Assembly: GCA_017505505.1 (NCBI GenBank)
Contig: JAFVPA010000051.1
Coordinates: 1-46,550 of the forward strand
Direction of reading: 5' to 3'
Origin: Oscillospiraceae bacterium
Lineage (GTDB): Bacteria > Bacillota_A > Clostridia > Oscillospirales > Oscillospiraceae
DNA: 46,550 bases
Positions 1 to 8,583 of the stretch are shown in pieces (the first letter of the stretch is position 1; every line of letters begins with the position of its first letter). Below the pieces are notes generated by a model. It ran no database searches and had not been told where the DNA came from. It worked only from the letters and a program-made list of their open reading frames with translations. A program made the translations under genes and the position numbers.

Positions 1-248
1 ACGGCGAGAACTACTGCTTCTCCAAGAAGTACAACCTGCACATCATCGACCGCGTTGGCGGCGGCGACTCCTTCGGCGGCGGCCTGATCTATGCTCTGCT
101 GTCCGGCAAGGACACCCAGGCAGCTGTTGAGTTCGCAGTTGCAGCTTCCGCTCTGAAGCACTCCATCGGCGGCGACTACAACATGGTCACCGTTCCCGAA
201 GTCGAGAAGCTGGCAGGCGGCGACGGCTCCGGCCGTATCCAGAGATAA
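1..248 (+). CDS. kdgK: PfkB-family sugar kinase, C-terminal part (2-keto-3-deoxygluconate kinase-like)
   Basis: Only the last 81 codons are present, read in the frame starting at base 3; the 5' part lies outside the window. The segment contains [18 protein letters not shown], the C-terminal PfkB signature. Its GGGD part forms the anion hole and its Asp is the catalytic base that activates the acceptor hydroxyl. The downstream stretch [21 protein letters not shown] resembles the end of 2-dehydro-3-deoxygluconokinases, which phosphorylate KDG to KDPG in hexuronate catabolism. PfkB kinases for fructose or ribose share the motif, so the substrate is an inference. A strong hairpin terminator follows 25 bases after the stop, so this is the last gene of its transcript. 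Confidence 0.75.
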   Translation, partial: GENYCFSKKYNLHIIDRVGGGDSFGGGLIYALLSGKDTQAAVEFAVAASALKHSIGGDYNMVTVPEVEKLAGGDGSGRIQR

Positions 249-273
249 TTATCTCTCTCAAGGAACAAAAAAG

Positions 274-303
274 CACCGGGAAGGCAACTTCCCGGTGTTT
301 TTC
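274..303 (+). terminator. Rho-independent terminator after the PfkB kinase
   Basis: A perfect 10-bp stem (caccgggaag / cttcccggtg) with a gcaa tetraloop at 284-287 is followed by TTTTTCTC and preceded by an A-run. Confidence 0.9.
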
Positions 304-331
304 TCTTTGATTGCATTAAGTCAGTCAATAA

Positions 332-365
332 AAGAGCCTGCTTCTTGTTTCGGAAGCAGGCTCTT
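332..365 (-). terminator. Rho-independent terminator of the DUF2974-grpB unit
   Basis: A 13-bp perfect stem (aagagcctgcttc with its complement) closes an 8-base loop at 345-352. Read on the minus strand the stem is followed by TTTATTGAC. It lies 5 bases beyond the grpB stop. Confidence 0.8.
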
Positions 366-369
366 CATT

Positions 370-882
370 CTATTTTTTCAGACCACACAGAAGATAGAGT
401 TGTTCAATGCATGCAGATTTGTGGGCCATGTAGTTGTTAATGCTGTCCGGGAATAAACGGGCTGCTTCTTTTTTGACCGCACCATAGGTTTTCACAGCCT
501 CGGGATGGCTGCGCAGATAATTCCGAAAGATAATGTGACGGTGCAGTTCATCTGAATCCGAGGGACAGACATACAGATGATGCTTTCGCAGTTGGATTTT
601 CCCTTCATAACAAAAAGCTTCCCGTTTGGAGATTCCCAGATCACCTTCGTGGGAATAACCAGCTTCTGCCAATCGGGCCACAACCCGAGGAAATACCGCA
701 TAGGATACAATTTCCACATCGATATCGATAATAGGTTTCGCAGACAAATCAGGGACAGCAGTACTTCCTACATGATGGATAGCCAGTGCCAGGTCTCCCA
801 GAGCCTGAGATAATTCCTGGCGAATATCTTTAAAGTCCTTGGGCCACTGGGGGTCATAGGATTCTACAATGACTCGCTTCAT
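370..882 (-). CDS. GrpB/UPF0157 family protein (nucleotidyltransferase-like fold)
   Basis: This 170-residue protein has the family hallmark HHVGSTAVPDLSAKPIIDIDV at residues 36-56. G39-S40-T41 and the D53-x-D55 pair resemble the GS...DxD metal-binding core of polymerase-beta-like nucleotidyltransferases. GrpB proteins are usually 160-190 residues, so it is full length. The biochemical role is not established; a cytosolic nucleotidyl or CoA-related transferase has been suggested for the family. The ATG lies only 2 bases after the stop of the upstream DUF2974 gene, so the two are co-transcribed and end at the hairpin at 332-365. Confidence 0.8.
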   Translation of the reverse strand: MKRVIVESYDPQWPKDFKDIRQELSQALGDLALAIHHVGSTAVPDLSAKPIIDIDVEIVSYAVFPRVVARLAEAGYSHEGDLGISKREAFCYEGKIQLRKHHLYVCPSDSDELHRHIIFRNYLRSHPEAVKTYGAVKKEAARLFPDSINNYMAHKSACIEQLYLLCGLKK

Positions 883-884
883 TT

Positions 885-1997
885 TTATCCCTGCTTCCCT
901 TCCTCCAGCAAGGCCCGGTTCTCCTCAAACCTGGCCTTCGTCTTCCGGGCTGCTTCGATCAGCCCTGTGAATTCTGTGGACAGGACACGGCGGATGTTTA
1001 CATCGCTGCTGAGGGTCTTGATATAGGTACGGATATTGCGGGGATGGAGCAGCTCCTGAACATTATCCGCACCGCCGGTGCCCAGCAGAGAGAACATCAC
1101 GTCCACAAGCTGGTTGCGCTCCTGATTGGTCATGTCCGCGAACCAGGTCTTGATGGTGGCATCGATGTACTGGGAAGATTCCGTAATCTCCTGTACCGGG
1201 ATGAATTCCCGGCCAAGGACATCCCAGGTGTAGAGGTCGTGCTGCAGCAGACCCACGGTCTTGCTACGGATGACGGTATAGGGTTCCTCATGCTCCAGCA
1301 GCATGCCAATAACGGAGGACTGGGGGATGTAGGTCCGAATGCGGGGCACCATGGCAAGATACCCGGGATCACCCATCAGATATTTGGTAAAACCGGGGCC
1401 GTCGTTATTATATACCCCCACGATACGCTGCTGGATCATGGGCGAGGACCGGGCCGCCGCAAACACCGCAAGATTGCCGCCCTTGGAATGGCCGCCGAGA
1501 TACATGGGATCCGGGCATTCCAGGGCCACCTCCCGGACATATTGCAGCGCCAGACGCTGGGCAGGGATCGTTTGCTGGAAGGTCATGTTAAAATCTTCCT
1601 TCCACCCCACCAGGGTGTTGTCCGTTCCCCGGAAGGTCAGGAACATGGTGCCGTCATCCAGCTGAAAGGTCATGGCCGCAAACTGAGTCTCCTGCTCCGG
1701 GATAAACTGGTCCCGGTACAGGCAGATCCTGCAATGGCCAAAGCGCGGTGTGGCTGCCGCCGCGTGAAGCAGCTCTATGTCGTTTTTCGCCCGGCACCGG
1801 GTTTCTATATCCTCAAAAGAAAAGAACTCCTCTGCGGCTTCCCGCAGGGTCACAGCCCGGTCCGGCCCGCACTGGGCCAATTCGCCATAACAGACATAGG
1901 CCAGTCCCGAAAAGATCAGCGCGTCTACCGCATTGACCCGGTCCTGGGTAAAGGTCAGGTCGCCGCGCCACTGCAGGTAATCAAATACATTTGCCAT
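885..1997 (-). CDS. DUF2974 (Mbeg1-like) alpha/beta-hydrolase family protein
   Basis: The 370-residue product begins MANVFDYLQWRGDLTF, the usual opening of this family. FRGTDNTLVGWKEDFNM lies at about 122-138. The nucleophile elbow GHSKGG is at 169-174 with S171 as predicted nucleophile, a lipase-like alpha/beta-hydrolase arrangement. No signal peptide or membrane segment is seen, so a cytoplasmic location is likely. The start was set at 1997: AAGGAG sits just upstream of this ATG, while the in-frame ATG ten codons earlier has no ribosome binding site. The substrate is unknown. It is the first gene of a two-gene unit with grpB. Confidence 0.8.
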   Translation of the reverse strand: MANVFDYLQWRGDLTFTQDRVNAVDALIFSGLAYVCYGELAQCGPDRAVTLREAAEEFFSFEDIETRCRAKNDIELLHAAAATPRFGHCRICLYRDQFIPEQETQFAAMTFQLDDGTMFLTFRGTDNTLVGWKEDFNMTFQQTIPAQRLALQYVREVALECPDPMYLGGHSKGGNLAVFAAARSSPMIQQRIVGVYNNDGPGFTKYLMGDPGYLAMVPRIRTYIPQSSVIGMLLEHEEPYTVIRSKTVGLLQHDLYTWDVLGREFIPVQEITESSQYIDATIKTWFADMTNQERNQLVDVMFSLLGTGGADNVQELLHPRNIRTYIKTLSSDVNIRRVLSTEFTGLIEAARKTKARFEENRALLEEGKQG

Positions 1998-2095
1998 GGG
2001 ATCACTCCTTTGGGTACAGCATAGCACGGGTTTATGAATTTTTCTACCGTTTCCTGACAGTTCCTGAAATTATTCTTAAGATCTCCAAAAGATAG

Positions 2096-2151
2096 TTGAC
2101 ATTTTGGTTTATTCACAGTAAACTAAAAGAAAGGTTTATCACGAATAAACC
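2096..2151 (+). promoter_or_regulatory. blaI-blaR1 promoter with two BlaI-type operators
   Basis: TTGACA at 2096-2101, a 17-base spacer and TAAACT at 2119-2124 form the promoter. Two dyads overlap it: GTTTA-N7-TAAAC at 2107-2123 and GGTTTAT-N5-ATAAACC at 2133-2151. Their centres are 27 bp apart. Placement across the -10 and the start of transcription fits autorepression by the BlaI gene that follows, as in bla/mec regulation. The half-site GGTTTA is not the classical TACA/TGTA box, so recognition is inferred. Confidence 0.75.
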
Positions 2152-2168
2152 AAAAGGAGGTGTACCAT

Positions 2169-2531
2169 TTGGAAGACTATAAATTGGGCGTAGTAGAATC
2201 CCGGTTTGCGGATATCATTTGGGCCAATGAACCACTCCCCTCCCGGGAATTGGTGGCCCTGTGCCAAAAGGATCTGAACTGGAAAAAGCCTACCACCTAT
2301 ACGGTGTTGCGCAAGCTCTGCGAGCGGGGTATTTTTCAGAATACGGATGGTTTGGTCACGTCACTAATCTCCCGGGAGGATTTCTACGCAGCTCAGACAG
2401 AGCGGTTCGTGGAGGAAACCTTTGACGGTTCCCTGCCGGCCTTCTTTGCAGCCTTTACCAAGCGGAAAAATCTTTCCGCCCGGGAGATTGCGGAAATCCG
2501 TGCTCTGATCGATGCTATCGGGGAGGAATAA
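2169..2531 (+). CDS. BlaI/MecI/CopY family transcriptional repressor
   Basis: This 120-residue winged-helix regulator has the expected features: LGVVESRFADIIWANEPLPSRELV, then the recognition region KKPTTYTVLRKLCERGIF (KxTTYxVLRKLxxKG pattern), and a C-terminal dimerisation helix. A TTG start at 2169 was chosen because AAGGAGG (2154-2160) lies 8 bases upstream; the GTG at 2160 would overlap that ribosome binding site. BlaI proteins bind dyads as dimers and are inactivated by cleavage triggered by a BlaR1 protease. The partner protease starts 3 bases downstream. No beta-lactamase, mecA or copper exporter gene is adjacent, so the inducing signal and remote regulon are unknown. Confidence 0.88.
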   Translation: MEDYKLGVVESRFADIIWANEPLPSRELVALCQKDLNWKKPTTYTVLRKLCERGIFQNTDGLVTSLISREDFYAAQTERFVEETFDGSLPAFFAAFTKRKNLSAREIAEIRALIDAIGEE

Positions 2532-2534
2532 CGT

Positions 2535-5468
2535 ATGGCAGAACTATTTTATAGAATTGCAGATATGAGCATATCCGCCGGGTGGGTGGTATTGGCTGTG
2601 CTGGTGGCCCGTTTGCTGATGCGTAAAGCGCCCAAATGGATCAACTGCGCCTTGTGGGCGTTGGTAGCCGTGCGGCTGGTTTGTCCGTTCTCTTTGGAGA
2701 GTGTATTCAGCCTCGTGCCTCAAACTTCTCCGATTTCTGCATCTGTGGAAGAATTTCAGATACAGGAGCTTCCTACGATAATCCAAACACTGGACTTCTC
2801 CGATATGCCCGCCGGGAGCATCATGTCCGTACAGTACGAAGACGAAGCGGGAAAATCCCAGGTTATTGAGGTGTATCAGGACGAGGATGGCACTGTGAAG
2901 GCTGTTGATCCTCCCAGCAGTCCGTATGTTTCCTGGGAAGATGTCCTTCCTTTGGTTTGGGTTGGCGGTGTTCTGCTTATGGTGCTGTATGCCGCATGGA
3001 GTTATCTGCGCATTCTAAAAAAGGTGCAGGTCTCAGTGAATATCGGCAATGGTGTTTTCATCTGCGACTACATCGATACCCCCTTTATTCTGGGCATCGT
3101 GAAACCGAAGATTTTTCTGCCCTCTGCCATGGACCCCAAAGATGCCGCCCATGTGCTGGCCCACGAGCGGGCCCATTTGAAGCGGAAGGACCATTGGTGG
3201 AAGCCTCTGGGCTACCTGCTGCTGGCAGGATACTGGTTTCATCCCCTGTTATGGGTGGCTTACATTCTGCTGTGCCGGGATATTGAGCTGGCCTGTGATG
3301 AAAAGGTCATCCGGGACTTAGGCTCCCGGGAGAAAATGGCCTATTCCGAGGCCCTGCTGAAATGCAGCGTTCCCCGGCATATGGTGTTAGCCTGTCCCCT
3401 GGCCTTTGGTGAGGTCAGCGTGAAGGAGCGGGTGAAGTCCATCCTGCATTATAAGAAGCCAGGCTTCTGGATCCTGCTGGTCAGTGTCATCCTTGTCGTG
3501 GTAGTGGCCCTGTGCTTCCTGACGGATGCACCGGAGGTGGAACTGCATTCTCCCTTTGAAGAGCAGCTTTGGGTCACGGAGCTGGTCTACAGTCATTCAG
3601 GTGAACCCCTTTACAATGCCCCCAGTTCCCTGCTGGGTAGTTTTACGCTGACAGAAGACGGCGGGTTCTCTGCCATATCAACTTATTGGCAGCCTTTTGT
3701 AAAAACCGAACTGACAGAAAGTAATTTTGATTCCCTGTTTGAAAGCGCCGGGGAATGGTATTCTCTATCTCCTGAAAAACTGCGGAAACAGAATGTAAAC
3801 GCCTGGGTGCTGAATGACACGACCAGCTATGCGCATGACCAACTGAACTACCCATTCTATTACCTGCTGCAGCAGAAGAACGGAAATCTTTATTTAACCC
3901 GCGGCCAGGTGTGGAACGGACAGCTTCGGCCCGGAAATACCTACATCCGCTGGATCTTCAAGCTGGATACGGCTACTATCACCCAGCCCTTCCAGGATGG
4001 AGATTCTCCCTTTGTGTATACTCGTACCATCGATGGCAATCACCTGGATGTCCATCACTGGGCAGACAGCACCATCCGTGCCTTCTATGAAGATGATGTA
4101 AATGTAGACGAACACAAGATATACATATCCGAACTGATCGACATTCTGCACTGTATACCGGAGAATGCTTTCTCTCTGGGTTCTCCTATCAAAGATGTGG
4201 AATGCAGCATTGATCTGGATGTGGGCCAATCAGGGATGTATGATGTGACCCTCCGCTATGGCGAGGGAAAGGTAGAAATCGCCTTCAGCGACACCTGTCC
4301 CTGGAGCTTTGCCGATACAGGAGATAGGGTATGGCATATTGACTATGATGGGCTAAACGAATTTTTTGCACGATATTCCCGCCGCAATACCCTTCCAGAG
4401 TATTTGCAGAAACCTCTGGAACTTCATAAGTGGAGAAAAAACATCGATGTGTCCGAGCTAAAATGGGCCACTGTGAGTATCATTGCTCCGATGCGTCATA
4501 ATTACGGGTACAGCATGAACACAACTCAAGCCAAAACCCTTTTGAAGGAACTGAAAAAACTTCCGGATACCGCTTTCCTTCCTACCGATAGTCGGCCGGA
4601 ACCATTAGAACAATTGGAGGCCGGAGCGGTCAGTTTGTATTGGTACTACCCAGCCTATATTGAGAATGAGGACACAATGCGTGCTGAACTAACCTATGTA
4701 GATGGCACAGCCTATTTCGGCTTCTGCGAATGGGGTAACAGAAATCCGGCACAAACCTGGGTTATTCAGGATGCTGCATTCACAGCATATCTCTCTACCC
4801 TCTTTGACCCATCCATTCCAAACGACGGTTATTCGCAGGAAGCAGCCATCGGCACAGTTTCTGTTTCCCATGAACTTGGCAGCATCAAGCTGAATACCTA
4901 TGAATATATGGACTATGAGGTCATCGACTATACGGACGATGAGACTCCCTTCGGTATTCGGATGAAACCCAAGCTGGTGGAGGATGGTTGGATCTCGGTG
5001 TACTATTATCCCAAAGGCTTCACAGCGGACCCAAGCTGGGATAACAAGACCCGCGGGAGCATGAATGGTTACGATTGTATTTGGTATATACCGGAAGATC
5101 AGATCCAAGGTGACATATATAACTGGGGTGCTATTCATTTTACGAAGCTTTCCGGTGATTATGTGATTCTGAAAGAAGGCCTGAGCCAGTGGTGCCGTGA
5201 ATTTTACATAGAAGCCGACACGATCTTTACGGATATGGTGCTTGGCGGAAATACCATGACAAAAGATGAAATTCTGGAAATAGCCCGGAGTACCCTGGGC
5301 AGCACATCCACGAATGTACTTTTCGTGGATGTAGATGGTGTACAACGCATAGCGGATGCTTCCTTTGACAGTGAAACCGGGCTTTGGATCATCGCCACTC
5401 CGGAAACACCCAGTCAAAAACCGGTCGTAGTACTAAAGCTGGATGCTTATGGAAATGTAATCGAATGA
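2535..5468 (+). CDS. BlaR1/MecR1-type M56 family membrane metallopeptidase with very large extracellular region
   Basis: The product has 977 residues; classical BlaR1/MecR1 have about 600. N-terminal membrane segments lie at about 10-30 and 38-60, a loop at about 65-130, and another segment at about 137-158. The zinc motif HERAH (210-214) follows, with FHPLLWVAY and the RDIELACDEKV stretch typical of M56. Another membrane helix lies at about 310-330. The remaining ~640 residues are predicted to be outside the cell and show no obvious penicillin-binding SxxK/SxN/KTG set. It presumably senses an extracellular cue and relieves BlaI repression by proteolysis. The ATG is 3 bases after the blaI stop, and a terminator follows. 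Confidence 0.85.
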   Translation: MAELFYRIADMSISAGWVVLAVLVARLLMRKAPKWINCALWALVAVRLVCPFSLESVFSLVPQTSPISASVEEFQIQELPTIIQTLDFSDMPAGSIMSVQYEDEAGKSQVIEVYQDEDGTVKAVDPPSSPYVSWEDVLPLVWVGGVLLMVLYAAWSYLRILKKVQVSVNIGNGVFICDYIDTPFILGIVKPKIFLPSAMDPKDAAHVLAHERAHLKRKDHWWKPLGYLLLAGYWFHPLLWVAYILLCRDIELACDEKVIRDLGSREKMAYSEALLKCSVPRHMVLACPLAFGEVSVKERVKSILHYKKPGFWILLVSVILVVVVALCFLTDAPEVELHSPFEEQLWVTELVYSHSGEPLYNAPSSLLGSFTLTEDGGFSAISTYWQPFVKTELTESNFDSLFESAGEWYSLSPEKLRKQNVNAWVLNDTTSYAHDQLNYPFYYLLQQKNGNLYLTRGQVWNGQLRPGNTYIRWIFKLDTATITQPFQDGDSPFVYTRTIDGNHLDVHHWADSTIRAFYEDDVNVDEHKIYISELIDILHCIPENAFSLGSPIKDVECSIDLDVGQSGMYDVTLRYGEGKVEIAFSDTCPWSFADTGDRVWHIDYDGLNEFFARYSRRNTLPEYLQKPLELHKWRKNIDVSELKWATVSIIAPMRHNYGYSMNTTQAKTLLKELKKLPDTAFLPTDSRPEPLEQLEAGAVSLYWYYPAYIENEDTMRAELTYVDGTAYFGFCEWGNRNPAQTWVIQDAAFTAYLSTLFDPSIPNDGYSQEAAIGTVSVSHELGSIKLNTYEYMDYEVIDYTDDETPFGIRMKPKLVEDGWISVYYYPKGFTADPSWDNKTRGSMNGYDCIWYIPEDQIQGDIYNWGAIHFTKLSGDYVILKEGLSQWCREFYIEADTIFTDMVLGGNTMTKDEILEIARSTLGSTSTNVLFVDVDGVQRIADASFDSETGLWIIATPETPSQKPVVVLKLDAYGNVIE

Positions 5469-5474
5469 GTCAAT

Positions 5475-5507
5475 GGGCGGGGTGTTTGTACCCCGCCCTG
5501 TATTTTT
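5475..5507 (+). terminator. Terminator of blaI-blaR1
   Basis: An 8-bp GC stem (gggcgggg / ccccgccc, arms 5475-5482 and 5491-5498) is followed by TGTATTTTTC. It starts 6 bases after the blaR1 stop. Confidence 0.85.
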
Positions 5508-5510
5508 CTG

Positions 5511-5539
5511 TTGACATTATTCTCCATTCTCAGTAAAAT
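5511..5539 (+). promoter_or_regulatory. Sigma-A type promoter of the HD-domain gene
   Basis: TTGACA (5511-5516), a 17-base spacer and TAAAAT (5534-5539) stand 31 bases before the ATG at 5571 and directly after the blaR1 terminator. Confidence 0.75.
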
Positions 5540-5570
5540 AGTCTCATATTTTTCTCAGGAGGAAACGTTT

Positions 5571-6143
5571 ATGGAACTGAACCGCGAGCAGGCACTGGCC
5601 CTGCTGAAAAAGTATAACACCGAGCCCTTCCACATCCAGCACGCCCTGACCGTAGAGGGTGTCATGCGCTGGTATGCCCAGCAGAATGGTGAGGATGTGG
5701 AGTTCTGGGGACTGTGCGGACTGCTGCATGATATCGACTTTGAGCTGTATCCCGACGAGCACTGCAAGAAAGCGCCTGAGCTTCTGGCTGAGGTAAATGC
5801 CGGAGAGGAAATGGTCCACGCTATCTGTTCCCACGGCTACGGCCTGTGCTGCGATGTCGCGCCCGTTCATCTGATGGAGAAGATCATGTTTACCGTTGAC
5901 GAACTCACCGGTCTCATCGGCGCTGCGGCCCGTATGCGGCCAAGCAAGTCCGTCACGGATATGGAGCTGTCCTCTCTTAAAAAGAAGTTCAAGGACAAGA
6001 AGTTCGCCGCAGGCTGCTCCCGGGATGTGATCAGGCAGGGTGCCGAAATGCTGGGCTGGACCCTGGATGAGGTACTGGACAAGACCATCCAGGCTATGAG
6101 AAGCTGCGAAGCTTCCATTAATGCCGAAATGGAAACTATGTAA
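5571..6143 (+). CDS. HD-domain metal-dependent phosphohydrolase
   Basis: The 190-residue protein carries a compact HD domain. H24 lies in HIQHALTVEGVM, the H53-D54 doublet in GLLHDIDFELYPDEH, and further histidines in AICSHGYG. These match the metal ligands of HD hydrolases that act on phosphomonoesters or nucleotides. The start at 5571 is preceded by AGGAGG 8 bases upstream; a longer in-frame start at 5511 would lie inside the promoter. The gene appears monocistronic, between its own promoter and a bidirectional terminator. The substrate cannot be told from sequence. Confidence 0.85.
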   Translation: MELNREQALALLKKYNTEPFHIQHALTVEGVMRWYAQQNGEDVEFWGLCGLLHDIDFELYPDEHCKKAPELLAEVNAGEEMVHAICSHGYGLCCDVAPVHLMEKIMFTVDELTGLIGAAARMRPSKSVTDMELSSLKKKFKDKKFAAGCSRDVIRQGAEMLGWTLDEVLDKTIQAMRSCEASINAEMETM

Positions 6144-6151
6144 ACAGAAAA

Positions 6152-6190
6152 CGGCTGCTGAACGGTTTTCGCTCAGCAGCCGATTCTTTT
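6152..6190. terminator. Bidirectional terminator between convergent HD and Na/Pi genes
   Basis: A 10-bp stem (cggctgctga / tcagcagccg, arms 6152-6161 and 6173-6182) has TTCTTTTT on the plus side and TTTTCTG on the minus side. Confidence 0.8.
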
Positions 6191-6193
6191 TAC

Positions 6194-7996
6194 TTACTGG
6201 ACTTCCTTCAGGGGCTTGATATACTGCTCACGGCGGCGCTCCCGCTCGGACAGGTAGGCCACGTCGTTTCCGGAGTGGATCTCCCGCAGGTAGTCGTAGT
6301 GATTCTGCAGGATAGACTCGTTGTTCCGGGACAGCATGACCACAGCAATGGAAGAGCAATGGTCAGACACACGTTCCAGATGGGTCAGGGTCTCTATAAA
6401 GACCAGGCCGCTGCCGATGGAGCAGGCACCGGACTTCAGACGCTTGGTATGGCGGTCCTTCAGGATCATGACCATATCATCGATGGTCTCTTCCAGAGGC
6501 TCAATGGCCTTGGCCGCCTCATTATCATCCCTGCTGAAAGCATCCACGGTAATGGACAGGATCTCATTCACAGCAGAGCAGATAATGCCAAGCTCACGCT
6601 TTGCCATGTCGGAGAAGGTAGTATTCTCACTTTGCAGGCGGTCTGCCAGCTCCACCAGATTGGTGGCATAGTCACCGACACGCTCAAAAGCCGGAACTGT
6701 CTGAATCAGCATATCCATCTGGCGGTCATCCCACTCCGTTTCCACAGCCTTGGAAAGACCTACCAGGAACCGGTCGGCGGTATCCTTGAACTGATCCAGG
6801 TATTCCTCATCTTCGTTGATCTCGCTGACAAGAATAGGATCGTACTTCTTCAGGACCTTGCAGGCCTTCTCAAAATTGGACATTGCAATCTGACCCATGG
6901 CAGCTACAGCCTTGACAGTAACGCCAACTGCCACGGTGGGAGAATTGAACAGCTTTTCATCCAGGGTATGCAGCTCGGGATGCTTGTCCTCGGTGGGCTT
7001 GTCGTCCTTCACCAGCAGCATGGACAGCTTGACCATCCAATCCGCAAAGGGAATCAGGACAATGGCCGTGACCAGATTGAAAATTGTCTGGAAATTAGCG
7101 ATTCCACCGCTGTCCACAGTGGCAACCCAGAACTCGGTGCCAAAAACTGCCAGCTTCTGCATGATCGTCATGACAAGCATAAACAGGACCGTACCGATGG
7201 TGTTAAAGGCAATATGAACAACGCCAGTACGCTTGGCATCCTTGGAAGAGCCGATGGAGCAGACCATGGCCGTGGTAACACAGGTGCCCAGGTTGATACC
7301 CATGATGACAGGATAGGCCATGGCAAAGGTAATACCAGACCCCGGCACCGAAGCAACCGTCTGCAACATGCCAACGGTTGCGGAAGAACTCTGAACGATA
7401 ACCGTCAGGATCAGGCCGAAGGCGATACCGAACAGAGGATTGCCCAGGAATTCAACGAACGCCATGAAGGCATCGGTGCCAATCAGAGGCTTGACACCGT
7501 CGGTCATCAGGTTCAGGCCAACGAACAGCACACCGAAGCCGATGCAAATATCACCGATGGGCTTGGAAGCCTTGGATTTGACAAACATCAGCAGGATGAT
7601 GCAAATGACCAGCGCAACGGGAGCCAGGGTATCGGTATCAAACAGCCACAGAAGGAAGCTGCCATCAGACTCGATAGAACCCAGACGAATGATCTGAGCC
7701 GTGACTGTGGTACCAATGTTGGCACCCATAACGACGGAAACAGCCTGCTTCAGGTTCAGGACACCCGCACCGATCAGGGCAACCGTCAAAACGATGGTCG
7801 CCGTAGAGCTTTGAATGACCGCAGTGACCATTGCACCGGTCAAAACGCCCATCACTACATTTCCGGTGACCTTTTCCAGCACCCGCTTTAGCGCGGAACC
7901 GGAGCTGTTCTTCAGGCCGTCGCCCATCAGTTCGATACCGTACAGGAACATGGCGAGGCCGCCCAGAAGCTGGATAATGGCACTTAAAATCTCCAT
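6194..7996 (-). CDS. Na+/phosphate cotransporter family protein with C-terminal PhoU-like domain
   Basis: This 600-residue protein has two inverted transport repeats, each with the QSS(T/S)AT signature: VIQSSTATIVLTVALIGAG at about 61-79 and VIVQSSSATVGML at about 200. Both are followed by GANIGTT/GINLGTC segments. About 8-9 membrane helices fill the first ~320 residues. The last ~240 residues are helical and soluble, resembling a PhoU domain. The NptA/YjbB family imports or exports phosphate with sodium. The start ATG at 7996 has AGGAG upstream, and a -10-like TATAAT lies at 8057-8062 on the minus strand. It is a single gene; no pst or pho genes are nearby. Confidence 0.9.
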   Translation of the reverse strand: MEILSAIIQLLGGLAMFLYGIELMGDGLKNSSGSALKRVLEKVTGNVVMGVLTGAMVTAVIQSSTATIVLTVALIGAGVLNLKQAVSVVMGANIGTTVTAQIIRLGSIESDGSFLLWLFDTDTLAPVALVICIILLMFVKSKASKPIGDICIGFGVLFVGLNLMTDGVKPLIGTDAFMAFVEFLGNPLFGIAFGLILTVIVQSSSATVGMLQTVASVPGSGITFAMAYPVIMGINLGTCVTTAMVCSIGSSKDAKRTGVVHIAFNTIGTVLFMLVMTIMQKLAVFGTEFWVATVDSGGIANFQTIFNLVTAIVLIPFADWMVKLSMLLVKDDKPTEDKHPELHTLDEKLFNSPTVAVGVTVKAVAAMGQIAMSNFEKACKVLKKYDPILVSEINEDEEYLDQFKDTADRFLVGLSKAVETEWDDRQMDMLIQTVPAFERVGDYATNLVELADRLQSENTTFSDMAKRELGIICSAVNEILSITVDAFSRDDNEAAKAIEPLEETIDDMVMILKDRHTKRLKSGACSIGSGLVFIETLTHLERVSDHCSSIAVVMLSRNNESILQNHYDYLREIHSGNDVAYLSERERRREQYIKPLKEVQ

Positions 7997-8144
7997 ATGA
8001 AACTCCTAATATCTATTGTATTTGTTTACAAAGAATGCCAGTTTCGGCATACTATCATTATAAGAAATTTCGGGACAAAAGTACAGTGACAAAATCGAAG
8101 CAAATTTTACGAAAACTTTATAAATAATTTATCAAATTGACCAA

Positions 8145-8582
8145 TTATTTTCCGGTAGAGCCAAAGCCACCGGCATCCCGGGCCGTATCAGAGAGTTCTT
8201 CGGCCTGCACATAGGCAGGTGTCCGCACCGGCGTAATCACAAGCTGGGCTACACGGTCACCGTTTGCAATGGTTTGGCTCTGACTGCCGTGGTTGTGGAG
8301 GACAACGTTGATCTCTCCCCGGTAATCACTGTCGATCACACCTACTTTATTGGCCGGGGCCAGTCCCCGCTTGCAAGCCAGACCGCTGCGGGCATAAACC
8401 AATCCGGCACAATGCTGCGGGACTTCCAAAGCAATGCCGGTAGGAATAAACGACGTTTCGCCGGGGGCAATGGTGACAGGTGCTTCCAGGCAAGCATACA
8501 AGTCAGCTCCGGCTGCTTCCACACTGCCATAGGTGGGGAGTTTTGCTCCCTCTCTCAAAATTTTTACACGTACAGATTCCAT
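8145..8582 (-). CDS. dut: dUTP diphosphatase
   Basis: All five trimeric dUTPase motifs appear in order in 145 residues: AGADLYA, ARSGLA, GVIDSDYRGE, GDRVAQLV and GGFGSTGK. The Asp in motif 3 positions the attacking water, and the C-terminal glycine-rich arm closes over the substrate. The enzyme hydrolyses dUTP to dUMP, keeping uracil out of DNA and feeding thymidylate synthesis. Its ATG lies one base after the nrdG stop, so it ends a PAP2-nrdG-dut unit; linkage to nrdG makes sense for dNTP supply. Confidence 0.95.
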   Translation of the reverse strand: MESVRVKILREGAKLPTYGSVEAAGADLYACLEAPVTIAPGETSFIPTGIALEVPQHCAGLVYARSGLACKRGLAPANKVGVIDSDYRGEINVVLHNHGSQSQTIANGDRVAQLVITPVRTPAYVQAEELSDTARDAGGFGSTGK

Positions 8583-8583
8583 A

